Source: Chloroflexota bacterium (lineage in GTDB: Bacteria > Chloroflexota > Anaerolineae > 4572-78 > J111). From it: a DNA stretch of 64,000 nucleotides. The first letter of the stretch is position 1. The number at the start of each line of letters is the position of its first letter. The DNA lies in contig BOKF01000033.1 of the NCBI GenBank assembly GCA_016860845.1, positions 32,253 to 96,252 on the forward strand, in the 5' to 3' direction. The notes beneath the pieces are model-generated. The model worked only from the letters and a program-made list of their open reading frames with translations. It searched no databases and was not told the origin of the DNA. This document shows, in pieces, positions 41,765 through 50,252 of the stretch. The translations under genes were made by a program, and so were the position numbers.

Positions 41765-42589
41765 TCAGGAGGCAGCCGAGAGGCGCTGCCGCAACACGGC
41801 GTGTAACTCCGGGTTGGCGGCGGCGATAACGGAGTAACTTTCGGTTAGCGACTGGATGGGCGGCAAAGCTGTCCCGTTCGGATCTGTTATCAAGCCGCCG
41901 GCCTCGTGAATGATGAGCCCGGGAGCCAGATAATTCTCCGGGGTAAGCTGGTTGCGCACGTCTACATGAGCCTCCAGTGAGCCATCCGCCACATGAACCA
42001 GAACCAGGGTTGTCGCTCCAAATGAGCGAAGGCTGCGCGCCTCGGCCAGCACCTCGGCCAAAGCAGGGGGAATAACAGCCCCACTGATATCACAATTGAT
42101 GACAGCCTGCTCCAGTCGCGTCACCCGGCTGGGTTGCAGCAGGTGGCCGTTTCGCCAGGCTCCCTTACCCCGCACCGCCTGCCAAATGTGCCGGTGATAC
42201 AGGTCACCCACCAGGGCCAACTCCACTGTCTCCACCGCTACCGGCTGACTCGCCGGAATGAGAGCAATAGCTATCCCGGCGGGAGTCAAGCCTCGTGAGA
42301 AATTCTCGGAGCCGTCTACCGGGTCAAGGATCATGGTCCACTCCGGTTCGCCGCGGCCAAAGCAGCGCGGCTGGCCCTCTTCCGAGAGCAATTCAACCGG
42401 ACAGGGAAAGTGATCCTCCAGGTAGGTACAAACAGCCCGGTCTGCGGCCAGGTCAAACCACTTCACCTGATCTCCTTTGGCATTTTGGCCAAGTATGCCC
42501 CACTCGGCGGCATTTCCACTTGTTACGGCTTGAACTACGGCTCGATAAAGAGATTCGAGGTGGGATAATAGCAAATCTGTTTGAGTCAT
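41765..42589 (-). CDS. Inositol monophosphatase family protein
   Basis: The start at ATG 42589 places AGAGGA 6 nt upstream; the ATG two codons earlier has no spacing. 274 aa. Metal-binding motifs: LLSEEG near 68 (normally ISEE), ILDPVDGSENFSRG near 90-103 (family DPIDGTTNF) and TDPNG near 235, with LVHVADGSLEAHVDV near 200. These magnesium-dependent enzymes remove phosphate from inositol phosphates, 3'-phosphoadenosine phosphate, histidinol phosphate or fructose bisphosphate. The substitutions make the substrate uncertain. Confidence 0.82.
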   Translation of the reverse strand: MTQTDLLLSHLESLYRAVVQAVTSGNAAEWGILGQNAKGDQVKWFDLAADRAVCTYLEDHFPCPVELLSEEGQPRCFGRGEPEWTMILDPVDGSENFSRGLTPAGIAIALIPASQPVAVETVELALVGDLYHRHIWQAVRGKGAWRNGHLLQPSRVTRLEQAVINCDISGAVIPPALAEVLAEARSLRSFGATTLVLVHVADGSLEAHVDVRNQLTPENYLAPGLIIHEAGGLITDPNGTALPPIQSLTESYSVIAAANPELHAVLRQRLSAAS

Positions 42590-42628
42590 CTTCATTCCTC
42601 TTTTTGTTAGTTTTTAGACACAAGGAAA

Positions 42629-42649
42629 GGCGACTCCAATGGAGTCGCC
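42629..42649 (-). terminator. Hairpin downstream of the upstream lipoprotein gene
   Basis: GGCGACTCC/GGAGTCGCC with a 3-nt loop. On the minus strand it is followed by TTTCCTTG, a poor T tract. It lies 70 bp after the stop of the gene at 42719. Confidence 0.5.
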
Positions 42650-42676
42650 CCTTTACTACCTAGTAATTTTTGTTCA

Positions 42677-42709
42677 GACTCTAAGGGTCTTAAAGACCTT
42701 TAGGGTCTT
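42677..42709. repeat. Imperfect inverted repeat related to 10287-10319
   Basis: GACTCTAAGGGTCTT (42677-42691) pairs with AAAGACCTTTAGGGTC (42694-42709) with two mismatches or wobbles. It shares the GACCTNNAAGG core with the perfect repeat near zwf. Confidence 0.55.
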
Positions 42710-42718
42710 TAGAAGTGC

Positions 42719-44131
42719 CTATTGTACTCCATCGCGCAGTAATTGACCAGCGGCGATGTCGAATTCGTAGGACGGCACGTAATATTTGCCCCCGGCCGAG
42801 TGAGCGTTGATGGTATAGTGGCCTGGGTCAAGGATAAACTCCCTTGTTTGGCCGGGCGGCACTACTTGCGAAGTATTGGTCGGTCCGATAACATCAATGA
42901 CAAAATCCACATCGGTTCTGTTGGTGTAGGTCAGCATCCCTTTGCCGCCCGGGATGGACGGACCCACCGGTGCGGGTGGCTGGGTGGGCTTGGGCGCAGG
43001 GGTCGGCTCGGCGGAGGGAACGCCATCGCCGGCATTGGGCACAACAACCAGCGCCGCTTTGGGGTCAACTGAGTAGCTCTCAATAATTTTGTGCCAGGTT
43101 GCTTCCATCTCGTCATAGGCTGTCGTTACAAAATAGATAACAAAGATGATCGTATCCCGCTGTTCAAAGATAAAATCGGCATCTCCATCGCCATCGTTCG
43201 ACGTGTAAGAGACGGCCTGGAAGATACTGCCATCTGAGGTTGTTTTTTGCTCCAGTATTTTATGATCGTCAGCGAAGTTAGCCATGAAGCTACTGGTAAA
43301 GGCATCAATGAACTCTTGCATATCTTTGTCGCTGAATTTGGCCCCTGCATTCAGGAAGGCAATACCCACCACCGAGCTGTCATCGCCAAAGGAAACGCTG
43401 GTTTTGTCGCCGGCAATGCCTTTAAAGCTTTCGGGCATCGCAAAGGTGAAAGCCTTGGAAGGATGGACGTAAGGCTCTTCCTTGAAGGGCAGCGGCGGAT
43501 ACTTTGACTCTTCGGTGGGTTCCGTGGTGGGAATTTGCAGCACGTCGCCAGCGGCGTTTTTGGTTGGCTCAACCGTAGCTTCGGCGGTGGGTTCGGCTGT
43601 AATCTCCTCGGTCGGCTCAGCCGTCGGCTCGGCGGTCGGTTCGGGCGTGGCCGTTGGTTCGGCGGTTGGTTCTGCCGTCGGTTCGGCGGTTGGGGCCGAG
43701 GTAGGAGTCGGCTCAGCGGCAACAGCAGGCGCTTCAACCTGGAAATCCAGGGTGCGGTCCAGTTTATCGTTAAGATACAGGTCTACTTTGTATTTGCCAG
43801 TGGGCCAGAGCTTACCTTCATCATTGGGGTAGCTAAAGTTGACCTGCCCGTCCCCGGATGTCATTTCCTTCTCGCCGAGATTCAAGTTGGAATCTACCCC
43901 TTCGACGTCAACAGCAGTCCAGACTGCTTTGACCCTGGTATCGTCGGGAGCGTTGGCTAATTGAATCACACAATAAAAAGGCTCATCCTGGCCAAAAGTA
44001 GTCGTGGGCTGGGCGCCATCGGCGTCTTTAGCCATTTTGGCGTCACTGATTTTGGCCGTGCTAAAATTGAAAGAACAGGCCAAGGCGGTCAGGATAAGCA
44101 GGGTAAAGACGAAAAAGATTGGTTTTTTCAT
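42719..44131 (-). CDS. Secreted lipoprotein of a tandem paralogous pair (copy 1)
   Basis: 470 aa. The signal has a lipobox Cys at residue 19 (LTALAC). Residues about 25-135 form a beta-rich domain like those describing ligand or polymer binding. A linker (about 138-205) is built of repeated Pro-Thr-Ala-Glu units. The shared core (about 215-360) begins PLPFKEEPYVHPSKAFTFAMPESF and contains SVVGIAFLNAG, FADDHKILEQK and IIESYSVDP. A short C-terminal beta domain (about 395-470) follows. The next gene on the strand, at 44276-45253, has the same core and C-terminal domain but no linker. The function is not recognised. Confidence 0.6.
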   Translation of the reverse strand: MKKPIFFVFTLLILTALACSFNFSTAKISDAKMAKDADGAQPTTTFGQDEPFYCVIQLANAPDDTRVKAVWTAVDVEGVDSNLNLGEKEMTSGDGQVNFSYPNDEGKLWPTGKYKVDLYLNDKLDRTLDFQVEAPAVAAEPTPTSAPTAEPTAEPTAEPTATPEPTAEPTAEPTEEITAEPTAEATVEPTKNAAGDVLQIPTTEPTEESKYPPLPFKEEPYVHPSKAFTFAMPESFKGIAGDKTSVSFGDDSSVVGIAFLNAGAKFSDKDMQEFIDAFTSSFMANFADDHKILEQKTTSDGSIFQAVSYTSNDGDGDADFIFEQRDTIIFVIYFVTTAYDEMEATWHKIIESYSVDPKAALVVVPNAGDGVPSAEPTPAPKPTQPPAPVGPSIPGGKGMLTYTNRTDVDFVIDVIGPTNTSQVVPPGQTREFILDPGHYTINAHSAGGKYYVPSYEFDIAAGQLLRDGVQ

Positions 44132-44173
44132 GATGACATCTTCTCCAATAAGTTAAGCCGGTAAGCGAATTTA

Positions 44174-44202
44174 ATTATAAAAGCGAGCTATCTAAAAGTC
44201 AA
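44174..44202 (-). promoter_or_regulatory. Promoter of the copy-1 lipoprotein gene
   Basis: On the minus strand: TTGACT (44202-44197), a 17-bp spacer, TATAAT (44179-44174). It lies about 45 bp before the start at 44131, so copy 1 can be expressed independently of copy 2. Confidence 0.8.
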
Positions 44203-44221
44203 CGAATTCTTGGCTTAAGCG

Positions 44222-44244
44222 GGGGCGGGTCTGCGACCCGCCCC
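44222..44244. terminator. GC-rich hairpin between the tandem paralogs
   Basis: GGGGCGGGTC/GACCCGCCCC (44222-44231, 44235-44244) with a 3-nt loop, 31 bp after the stop of copy 2. No T tract follows on the minus strand, so termination is plausible but not certain. Confidence 0.45.
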
Positions 44245-44275
44245 AACCGCTACACCCTGCCTCTCATTTTTGAGG

Positions 44276-45253
44276 CTAGGGATAAACCTGGAAGGGGCCG
44301 TACACACTGCCATGTTCATCTACATAGACCGCCCAGGATTGATCAGGCCCCACCTCGACTTCACCGTTCACAGCGCCGCCGGGAATGCTGACGGTGAAGG
44401 TGTATTTACCGGGGTTCAAGTCAATCGGCACCTGGCCCCCGACCGGCACTTTGTTCTCGGTGTTGTTGATCGTAAAAGTCAGGGTCTCATTGTAATCGTT
44501 GCCGACAAAAACTCGGGAGCGGCCAGGCTGCGGGGTATAGCCACTGTTGTCAGGCGCTGGCGTCGGCGTCGGCGCAGCCGGGGCTTGCCGGGTAGGTATA
44601 ACGGCAGGCTCGCCGGCCGCCTTGGCCGCTTCGGGATCAACCGAATAGCTTTCGACAATGTTGTTCCAGGTGGGTGATATTTTCTCATAGAGGGGGCTGG
44701 TCAGGAGCAGGGCAAAGACCAGGGTATCATGCTGCTCAAAGAAGAATTCGGCATTATTCTTGCGCTCGGCATCTTTGTACTCGACCGCCACGAAGATGCT
44801 GCCATCCGCCAAGGCTTTGCGCTCCACAATTTTGTAATCGTCGCTGACATAGCTGAAAAAGATGGTCAAAAAGGCCTCGACGAAGTCGTCCAATTCCTTG
44901 TCGTTATAAACTTCCCCAACATCCGTGAACGTCGCCCCGACCACCGATTCACCATCGGTGATCGTCGCCGAGACCTCATCTTCGGTGAACACTTCCCAAC
45001 TTTCCGGCACGCCAAAGGTGAACGCGCCCGAGGGATGGATATACGGCTCCTCTTTGAATGGCAGCGGTTCGTAGGTCCGGTTGGCAGGCAGTTCAGTATC
45101 TACGGCCTGGTCAGCGTTTAACCTGTCGCCAGTCAAGGTTTGGAACATGGGTGAGGTCTGTATATTTTTGGCGTTGACAGTGCCGAGACCGAGAGAGAAT
45201 GTCAGGCTGATCAAAACCAGCAGGCTAATAGTAGAAGAGATTACTTTTTTCAT
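44276..45253 (-). CDS. Secreted protein of a tandem paralogous pair (copy 2)
   Basis: Start ATG 45253; 325 aa. A Sec signal peptide (about 1-28, ending GTVNA) is present but no lipobox Cys, unlike copy 1. The shared core (about 60-220) starts PLPFKEEPYIHPSGAFTFGVPESW and continues SVVGATFTDVG, SDDYKIVERKA and IVESYSVDP. A Pro/Thr linker and a beta domain follow (about 250-325, NETLTFTINNTENKVPVGGQVPIDLNPGKYTF). The His-Pro-Ser-Ala-Phe-Thr-Phe segment resembles the opening of PsbP-like or secreted binding folds, but I cannot assign a family. Confidence 0.6.
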   Translation of the reverse strand: MKKVISSTISLLVLISLTFSLGLGTVNAKNIQTSPMFQTLTGDRLNADQAVDTELPANRTYEPLPFKEEPYIHPSGAFTFGVPESWEVFTEDEVSATITDGESVVGATFTDVGEVYNDKELDDFVEAFLTIFFSYVSDDYKIVERKALADGSIFVAVEYKDAERKNNAEFFFEQHDTLVFALLLTSPLYEKISPTWNNIVESYSVDPEAAKAAGEPAVIPTRQAPAAPTPTPAPDNSGYTPQPGRSRVFVGNDYNETLTFTINNTENKVPVGGQVPIDLNPGKYTFTVSIPGGAVNGEVEVGPDQSWAVYVDEHGSVYGPFQVYP

Positions 45254-45429
45254 TGGAGATATTCTCCTAATTGGCAAATTTTCTTCAGTTTAGCGGGCAA
45301 CCGTCTCTTAATCGTTACAAAAAGCGTTACCAAGCGGGTACTTCCAAATTTATGGTAACGTAGGATAGGTTGACAACTTGTCCTACAGCACCGCCTCAAA
45401 TTTGTGGAGGTTCTTGCCAAGCTCGTCGC

Positions 45430-45458
45430 TTTACCAAAAAGAGAGGGGTAGGTATAAT
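45430..45458 (+). promoter_or_regulatory. Promoter of the mazG gene
   Basis: TTTACC (45430-45435), a 17-bp spacer, TATAAT (45453-45458). The start would be near 45465, about 75 nt before ATG 45539. A half copy of the GATTTCTCC...GAAATGAC repeat lies in the leader. Confidence 0.65.
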
Positions 45459-45538
45459 GCCACGCAATGGAGTAGGCAGCAGGGATTTCTCCCTTCGGTC
45501 GAAATGACATACCTCAGCAGTTCTATATGGAGGAAGAT

Positions 45539-46972
45539 ATGCCTTCTGGAATTACGATAATTGGCCTGGGACCGGGTGACAGCCAGTACTGGACACGATG
45601 GGCTGGGACTATCCTCCAACAAGCAGCCGAAGTTTATGTGCGCATAATGCACCACCCCAGTGTGGCCGATATCCCGGCCAGAATTTATACATTTGATGAA
45701 ATGAACCGTTCTGCGGAGGATACGCGGCAGATTGCCACTCAGGTGGTCCGTTTGGGTCAGCGGGCCGAGGGGGTTATTTATGCTGTGCCCGGCCATCCCC
45801 GTGAAGACGCTACCGTCCCGCTCATCCGGCATCTGGCGGCAACAGAAAACATACCCGTAACGATTGTCCCCGGCCTCAGTTTGCTGGAGGCCGCCATTTC
45901 GGCTTTGGAGCTGGATGCTTACCCCAAGCTGCAAGTTGTCGCTGCGGCTGAAGTGGCACGGCTGCATCATCCCCCCTTAGACCCGGATCAACCGGCGCTG
46001 GTGCCAGGCCTCTCCGGCCAGCCGCTGGCGGCTCAAGTCAAGCAGGTCTTGTTAAATGCTTATGCCCCCGATTTCAGCGTCACTCTCGTCCAAGGGGCCG
46101 AGCCAATCTGGTCCGGCCCGCTGGCCGAACTCGATCAACAGCCCCAGTTCGACGAATCCACAATTCTTTACTTGCCGGCCGATCCGGCTAATACCAGTTT
46201 ACCGGCCTTTCAGGAAACGATTGCCCATCTCCGCGCGCCGGAGGGCTGTCCCTGGGATCGTGAACAAACTCACCAAAGTCTGCGCCCGTTTCTGCTGGAA
46301 GAAACTTACGAGGTATTGGAGGCGCTCGACGCGGCTGATCCAGCGGCTCTGGCCGAAGAGCTGGGTGATTTGCTCCTGCAAATAGTGCTGCACACCCAAA
46401 TTGCCACCGGGGCGGGCGATTTTAGAATGGGCGAGGTCATTGGCCACATCAACCGCAAACTGGTGCGGCGCCACCCCCACGTTTTTGGAAGTGTCACTGT
46501 CAACGGTGTGGCGGATGTGACGGCCAATTGGGAGGCCATTAAACAGGAGGAACGTTCGACCCGCAGCTCTGAACCTGAAGCCTCGCCCTCGGTGCTGGAC
46601 GGCGTCCCGGCGGCGCTGCCGGCCCTGGCGCAAGCCCTGGCGATTTCCAAGCGGGCGGTCCGGGTGGGCTTTGAATGGCCTAATATCGAGGGAGTGCTGG
46701 ACAAATTGATTGAAGAGGCCCGTGAAATCACCGAAACCACTAACCCGGCCGAGCTTGAGTCCGAGATTGGGGATTTGTTGTTCAGCGCGGTCAACCTGGC
46801 TCGCTGGCGCAACGTGGACCCGGAGAGTGCTCTGCGCGCTACCAACGCCCGCTTTACCCGCCGCTTTAAAAAATTGGAGACTTTGGCTGCGGCTCAAGGC
46901 AGAGTCTTATCGCAGATGACGATAGATGAGTTGGATGCCCTATGGGACGAGGCAAAGCGTTTTGAACCATGA
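45539..46972 (+). CDS. mazG: MazG nucleotide pyrophosphohydrolase fused to an N-terminal SAM-dependent methylase-like domain (YabN type)
   Basis: Start ATG 45539 has GGAGGAAGAT upstream; 477 aa. Residues 1-220 form a tetrapyrrole-methylase-like domain (ITIIGLGPGDSQYW, YAVPGHP, IVPGLS). Residues about 225-477 form two MazG units: CPWDREQTHQSLRPFLLEETYEVLEAL with EELGDLLLQIVLH, then a second with FEWPNIEGVLDKLIEEAREI and EIGDLLFSAVNLARW. Both EExxE and ExxD metal sites are visible. MazG removes pyrophosphate from non-canonical nucleoside triphosphates. The role of the methylase part, common in Firmicute YabN, is unclear. Its last 4 bp overlap the next ATG. Confidence 0.92.
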   Translation: MPSGITIIGLGPGDSQYWTRWAGTILQQAAEVYVRIMHHPSVADIPARIYTFDEMNRSAEDTRQIATQVVRLGQRAEGVIYAVPGHPREDATVPLIRHLAATENIPVTIVPGLSLLEAAISALELDAYPKLQVVAAAEVARLHHPPLDPDQPALVPGLSGQPLAAQVKQVLLNAYAPDFSVTLVQGAEPIWSGPLAELDQQPQFDESTILYLPADPANTSLPAFQETIAHLRAPEGCPWDREQTHQSLRPFLLEETYEVLEALDAADPAALAEELGDLLLQIVLHTQIATGAGDFRMGEVIGHINRKLVRRHPHVFGSVTVNGVADVTANWEAIKQEERSTRSSEPEASPSVLDGVPAALPALAQALAISKRAVRVGFEWPNIEGVLDKLIEEAREITETTNPAELESEIGDLLFSAVNLARWRNVDPESALRATNARFTRRFKKLETLAAAQGRVLSQMTIDELDALWDEAKRFEP

Positions 46973-47436
46973 GGTTTAAGCTCACCGTTCGGCATTTCCT
47001 CTTCATTTTTACTATTTTGCTCTTACCCGGCATAGCCTGCGGGACGATAAATCCAGAGTATCAACTTAACAATGAGGTCCGGCAGGCTGTTTATGCTTAT
47101 GAACGGGAGACGCGCGGGCCGGTCAAAGATCTGGTCATCCATTTCCGGCGAGATGAGCCGCGAGTCCGCTTTGTGGGGCAGAATCAAAACGGTGGGCATT
47201 CAGTCTGGCTTTACCCGGCCGGAGCCGAGGAATACTTTAGCAGCCGGCCTCAAACGGCGACTTACCTTTACATCCAGGAAATTCAGTACAATCTGGATCA
47301 GCACAGGGCTACGGTCAAGGTTTATCGGGGCGATGGCTTGGGGTATCAGGGCTGGCAATTGACCGTAACCAGAGAGGTGGACGGCGGCTGGGCCGTAACG
47401 GATGAGGTTGAGTTTGAGGACAACCCGGCCCAATAA
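46969..47436 (+). CDS. Small lipoprotein of unknown function
   Basis: 155 aa. ATG overlaps the mazG stop (ATGA), so the genes are translationally coupled. The signal peptide has lipobox LLPGIAC with Cys24. The mature part is mixed alpha/beta with VVIHFRRDEP-like and QTATYLYIQEIQYNLDQHRATVKVYRGDGLGYQGW strands and no catalytic motif. Probably membrane-anchored outside the cell. The family is not recognised. Confidence 0.65.
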   Translation: MRFKLTVRHFLFIFTILLLPGIACGTINPEYQLNNEVRQAVYAYERETRGPVKDLVIHFRRDEPRVRFVGQNQNGGHSVWLYPAGAEEYFSSRPQTATYLYIQEIQYNLDQHRATVKVYRGDGLGYQGWQLTVTREVDGGWAVTDEVEFEDNPAQ

Positions 47437-47454
47437 AGGGGTAATCTTCTCAGA

Positions 47455-48204
47455 TCAAAGGCGCAAGTTCGGGTAAGAGGGCTTTACCTGGATTGGCCGC
47501 CCGGCGATAAACACAAATATCGCTACAAATAAGAGGGCTGGGTTTCTAAAATAGAATGAACCGAGGATCAGTAAAAGGGCAATTGTCCGGCCTACCATCA
47601 CCGCAATTTGCGTAGCCAGAGGATAGGCGATGAATAGAGCCAGGAAGGCACGCAAGATGCGCCCGCCGTCCATTGGAAACGCCGGAATCAAGTTAAAGAC
47701 AAACAGAATAACATTAGAGAGTAATAAAAAAATAATTAACCCCAGGACCGCTCCTTGTTCGAAAAAAGATTGCATAACTGCCTCAAGGACCGTGCCCGGC
47801 GAGTCTAAAAATCCCCATAACAGGGCTTCTTCGCTAAAAAAAAACGCCACTGGAATTAATCCGATCACCAGGGATAAATTAACCAGCGGCCCAGCGCCGG
47901 CAATGAGCATCTCGTGGACCGGCTTTTCCGGCAGTGCCTGCATCTGCGCCAGCCCGCCGATCGGCAGCAAAATAATATTCTTGACCGGCACATTCAGCCG
48001 CAGGGCAATCAGGGCGTGGCCTAACTCATGGAGGGTCACACAGACAAACAGCAGCACCACTGCCACCAGCGCAAAAATTATCGCTTCGAGATTGCGGTGG
48101 CTAACCGCGCCTTGCACAATCACCCACAGAATGATAAAGCTGAAGCTCCAGTGGACATTGATATTAACGCCCGCCAGCCGGGCCATGCGCCATGAGCCTC
48201 GCAT
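47455..48204 (-). CDS. Site-2 protease family (M50) intramembrane metalloprotease
   Basis: 249 aa with six hydrophobic segments. The zinc site is His59-Glu60-x-x-His63 in LHELGH, with the third ligand Asp in NLIPAFPMDGGR near 165-176. It cleaves membrane-spanning regulators such as anti-sigma factors. It lacks PDZ and CBS domains and is of the compact Rip/SpoIVFB-like type. Convergent with the small lipoprotein gene; the ABC exporter lies 43 bp upstream on the same strand. Confidence 0.92.
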   Translation of the reverse strand: MRGSWRMARLAGVNINVHWSFSFIILWVIVQGAVSHRNLEAIIFALVAVVLLFVCVTLHELGHALIALRLNVPVKNIILLPIGGLAQMQALPEKPVHEMLIAGAGPLVNLSLVIGLIPVAFFFSEEALLWGFLDSPGTVLEAVMQSFFEQGAVLGLIIFLLLSNVILFVFNLIPAFPMDGGRILRAFLALFIAYPLATQIAVMVGRTIALLLILGSFYFRNPALLFVAIFVFIAGRPIQVKPSYPNLRL

Positions 48205-48247
48205 TAGCGGTTAACAATGGATGATTGGCTGCTAACCCTTGACAATT

Positions 48248-50059
48248 TCATTCTCCCTCCAGCTCAAACTTAAATTGTAAGGCATGCAACTTGTGGTAAA
48301 GCCCATCGGGACGGGTGACTAACTCGGCATGGGTGCCCTGCTCTACAATCCGGCCCCCTTCCAGAACTAAAATCCAATCGGCGTTTATAATGGTACTCAA
48401 ACGATGCGCAATCACAAATGTGGTCCGTGATTTCATCAAGCGTTCCAGGGCTTCCTGCACCAACTGTTCCGACTCGCTGTCCAGGGAGGAGGTGGCTTCA
48501 TCCAAAATGAGAATTCGGGGATTCTTCAGGATGGCCCGGGCGATGGCAACGCGCTGCCGCTGACCGCCACTCAATTTGATGCCCCGCTCGCCAACCCGAG
48601 TCTCATAACCTTGAGGCATACCCATAATAAACTCATGCGCATTGGCCGCACGAGCAGCCGTTTCAACCTCGGCCTGGGTTGCCTCCAACTTGCCGTAGCG
48701 GATATTTTCGTAGATAGTGTCGGAAAAGAGCGCTGTTTCTTGAGGCACCATGCCAATTTGCTCGCGCAAACTCAGGAGCGTTACCTGGCGAATGTCGTGG
48801 CCGTCAATCGTGATGCAGCCGGAGGTAACGTCATAGAAACGGGGAATAAGATTGACCAGGGTGGTTTTGCCGGCTCCACTCGGCCCAACCAGGGCGACCA
48901 CCTGCCCCGGTTTCACCCCCAGAGATACGTCATGCAAGACCGGCAGACTGGAGTCATACTCAAAGCTGACCCGGTTAAAGGCGACCTGTCCGATAATCGT
49001 GGGCAGGGGGTAAGCATGGGGCGCATCGGCAATTTCTGGCTGCAAATCCAGTAGCTCAAAAAGGCGCTCGGTCGCCCCGAGAGCTATCTGAAATTGGCTA
49101 TACAAGCCGGAAAACGCAGCAATAGGACCTGCCACCAGCAAGGTGTAAATCAAAAAGGCCACCAGTCCACCGGGCGACAGGTAGCCCTGTATCACCTCAT
49201 ACCCGCCGAACCAGAGCGTAATGGTAATGGACATAAAAGCCATAAAGCCAATCGTTGGGGCTAAAACCGCCGAAATTTTAACCCGGCGCATGGCTGCCGC
49301 AAAGGTTTCTTCCACCTTGGCCGCAAAACGAGCCATTTCATAGGCTTCACGGGCAAAAGATTTGACGATACGCACGTTGCCAATCGTCTCATCCACCACC
49401 GCCGACGCCTCAGCCAGCCGGTCCTGCACTTCGACGGCGGCGCGGCGAATTTTGCGGCCCAGGAAAACCATGGTCAAGGTGACAATGGGAATTCCCCCCA
49501 GGATGATGCTGGTCAACCGCCAATCGAGCCAAAAGAGCAAGATCACTCCTCCAACCAGCGTCAGGCCCTGTTGCAGCAGGGTGACGAGATTGTCCGTCAC
49601 CGCCGCTTGCAAGGTTGTAACATCATTGGTCACCCGTGAGACCAATTCTCCGGTGCGCCGGTCAGCGTAAAAACGCAGCGAGAGGGTCATCAAATGGCGG
49701 TAAAGCTGCTCGCGCAAATCGGCCACCACCCGCTCCCCGACAAAGGAGGTATGGTAGCGATTGATAAAGCTGAAAAAAGCCTGAGCCAGAAAAACCAGCG
49801 CCAGCAGAACCGTAGCCCGGTTGAGCAAGGCCAGGTTCCTCTCCACAAAAACCACATCCACAATATTGCGCACGACCAGCGGCATGACCAGGCCCAGCAA
49901 TGTTCCTCCCACCAGGGCGACAATGGCCAGGATCATACGCTTCTGATAAGGGCTGATATAAAGGAACAAGCGCCGGTAGCCGCGCAGGTGTTCACGGGTG
50001 AGCGGCCGGCGACCTTCCCCTTTGCCAATGGAAAAATCAGAACGACGTGGTCGGAACAT
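48248..50059 (-). CDS. ABC exporter, fused membrane and ATP-binding domains (MsbA-like)
   Basis: 603 aa. The membrane domain (about 25-330) has six helices. The nucleotide-binding domain (about 355-595) has the Walker A loop GPSGAGKTT, Q-loop GMVPQETALF, signature IKLSGGQRQR, Walker B ILILDEATSSLD and the switch His in VIAHRLSTI. Half-transporters of this form dimerise and export lipids, peptides or drugs. The N-terminus has a basic cytoplasmic stretch before the first helix. No partner half-transporter is adjacent, so a homodimer is likely. The substrate is unknown. Confidence 0.92.
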   Translation of the reverse strand: MFRPRRSDFSIGKGEGRRPLTREHLRGYRRLFLYISPYQKRMILAIVALVGGTLLGLVMPLVVRNIVDVVFVERNLALLNRATVLLALVFLAQAFFSFINRYHTSFVGERVVADLREQLYRHLMTLSLRFYADRRTGELVSRVTNDVTTLQAAVTDNLVTLLQQGLTLVGGVILLFWLDWRLTSIILGGIPIVTLTMVFLGRKIRRAAVEVQDRLAEASAVVDETIGNVRIVKSFAREAYEMARFAAKVEETFAAAMRRVKISAVLAPTIGFMAFMSITITLWFGGYEVIQGYLSPGGLVAFLIYTLLVAGPIAAFSGLYSQFQIALGATERLFELLDLQPEIADAPHAYPLPTIIGQVAFNRVSFEYDSSLPVLHDVSLGVKPGQVVALVGPSGAGKTTLVNLIPRFYDVTSGCITIDGHDIRQVTLLSLREQIGMVPQETALFSDTIYENIRYGKLEATQAEVETAARAANAHEFIMGMPQGYETRVGERGIKLSGGQRQRVAIARAILKNPRILILDEATSSLDSESEQLVQEALERLMKSRTTFVIAHRLSTIINADWILVLEGGRIVEQGTHAELVTRPDGLYHKLHALQFKFELEGE

Positions 50060-50252
50060 TTTTAGACCAATTTTCTGGAAGAAAGATAAGGGTTTTTCAA
50101 ATAATGCACCAGCCAGTGTAGCACGGCATCAGAACGGGCGCAAACGTTATTCTTTACCAGCAGGCTGAACTTTAGAAACTATAGGCTTCTTGCGTAAAAA
50201 TATTTACGAAAAATTTACTGACTCTATCGTCAATGTATGTTATAGTTACACT
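50060..50252. other. Gene-free stretch upstream of the structured RNA
   Basis: Leader of the ABC exporter gene on the minus strand and AT-rich sequence up to the RNA promoter at 50218-50246. No coding region is supported. Confidence 0.5.
50218..50246 (+). promoter_or_regulatory. Promoter of the C-rich structured RNA
   Basis: CTGACT (50218-50223), a 17-bp spacer, TATAGT (50241-50246) preceded by TGT (extended -10). Predicted start near 50253, just before the closing stem at 50260. Confidence 0.6.

Noticed and set aside
46199..46897. A 232-codon minus-strand frame
   Set aside because: Antisense to mazG; no start context and no recognisable domain.
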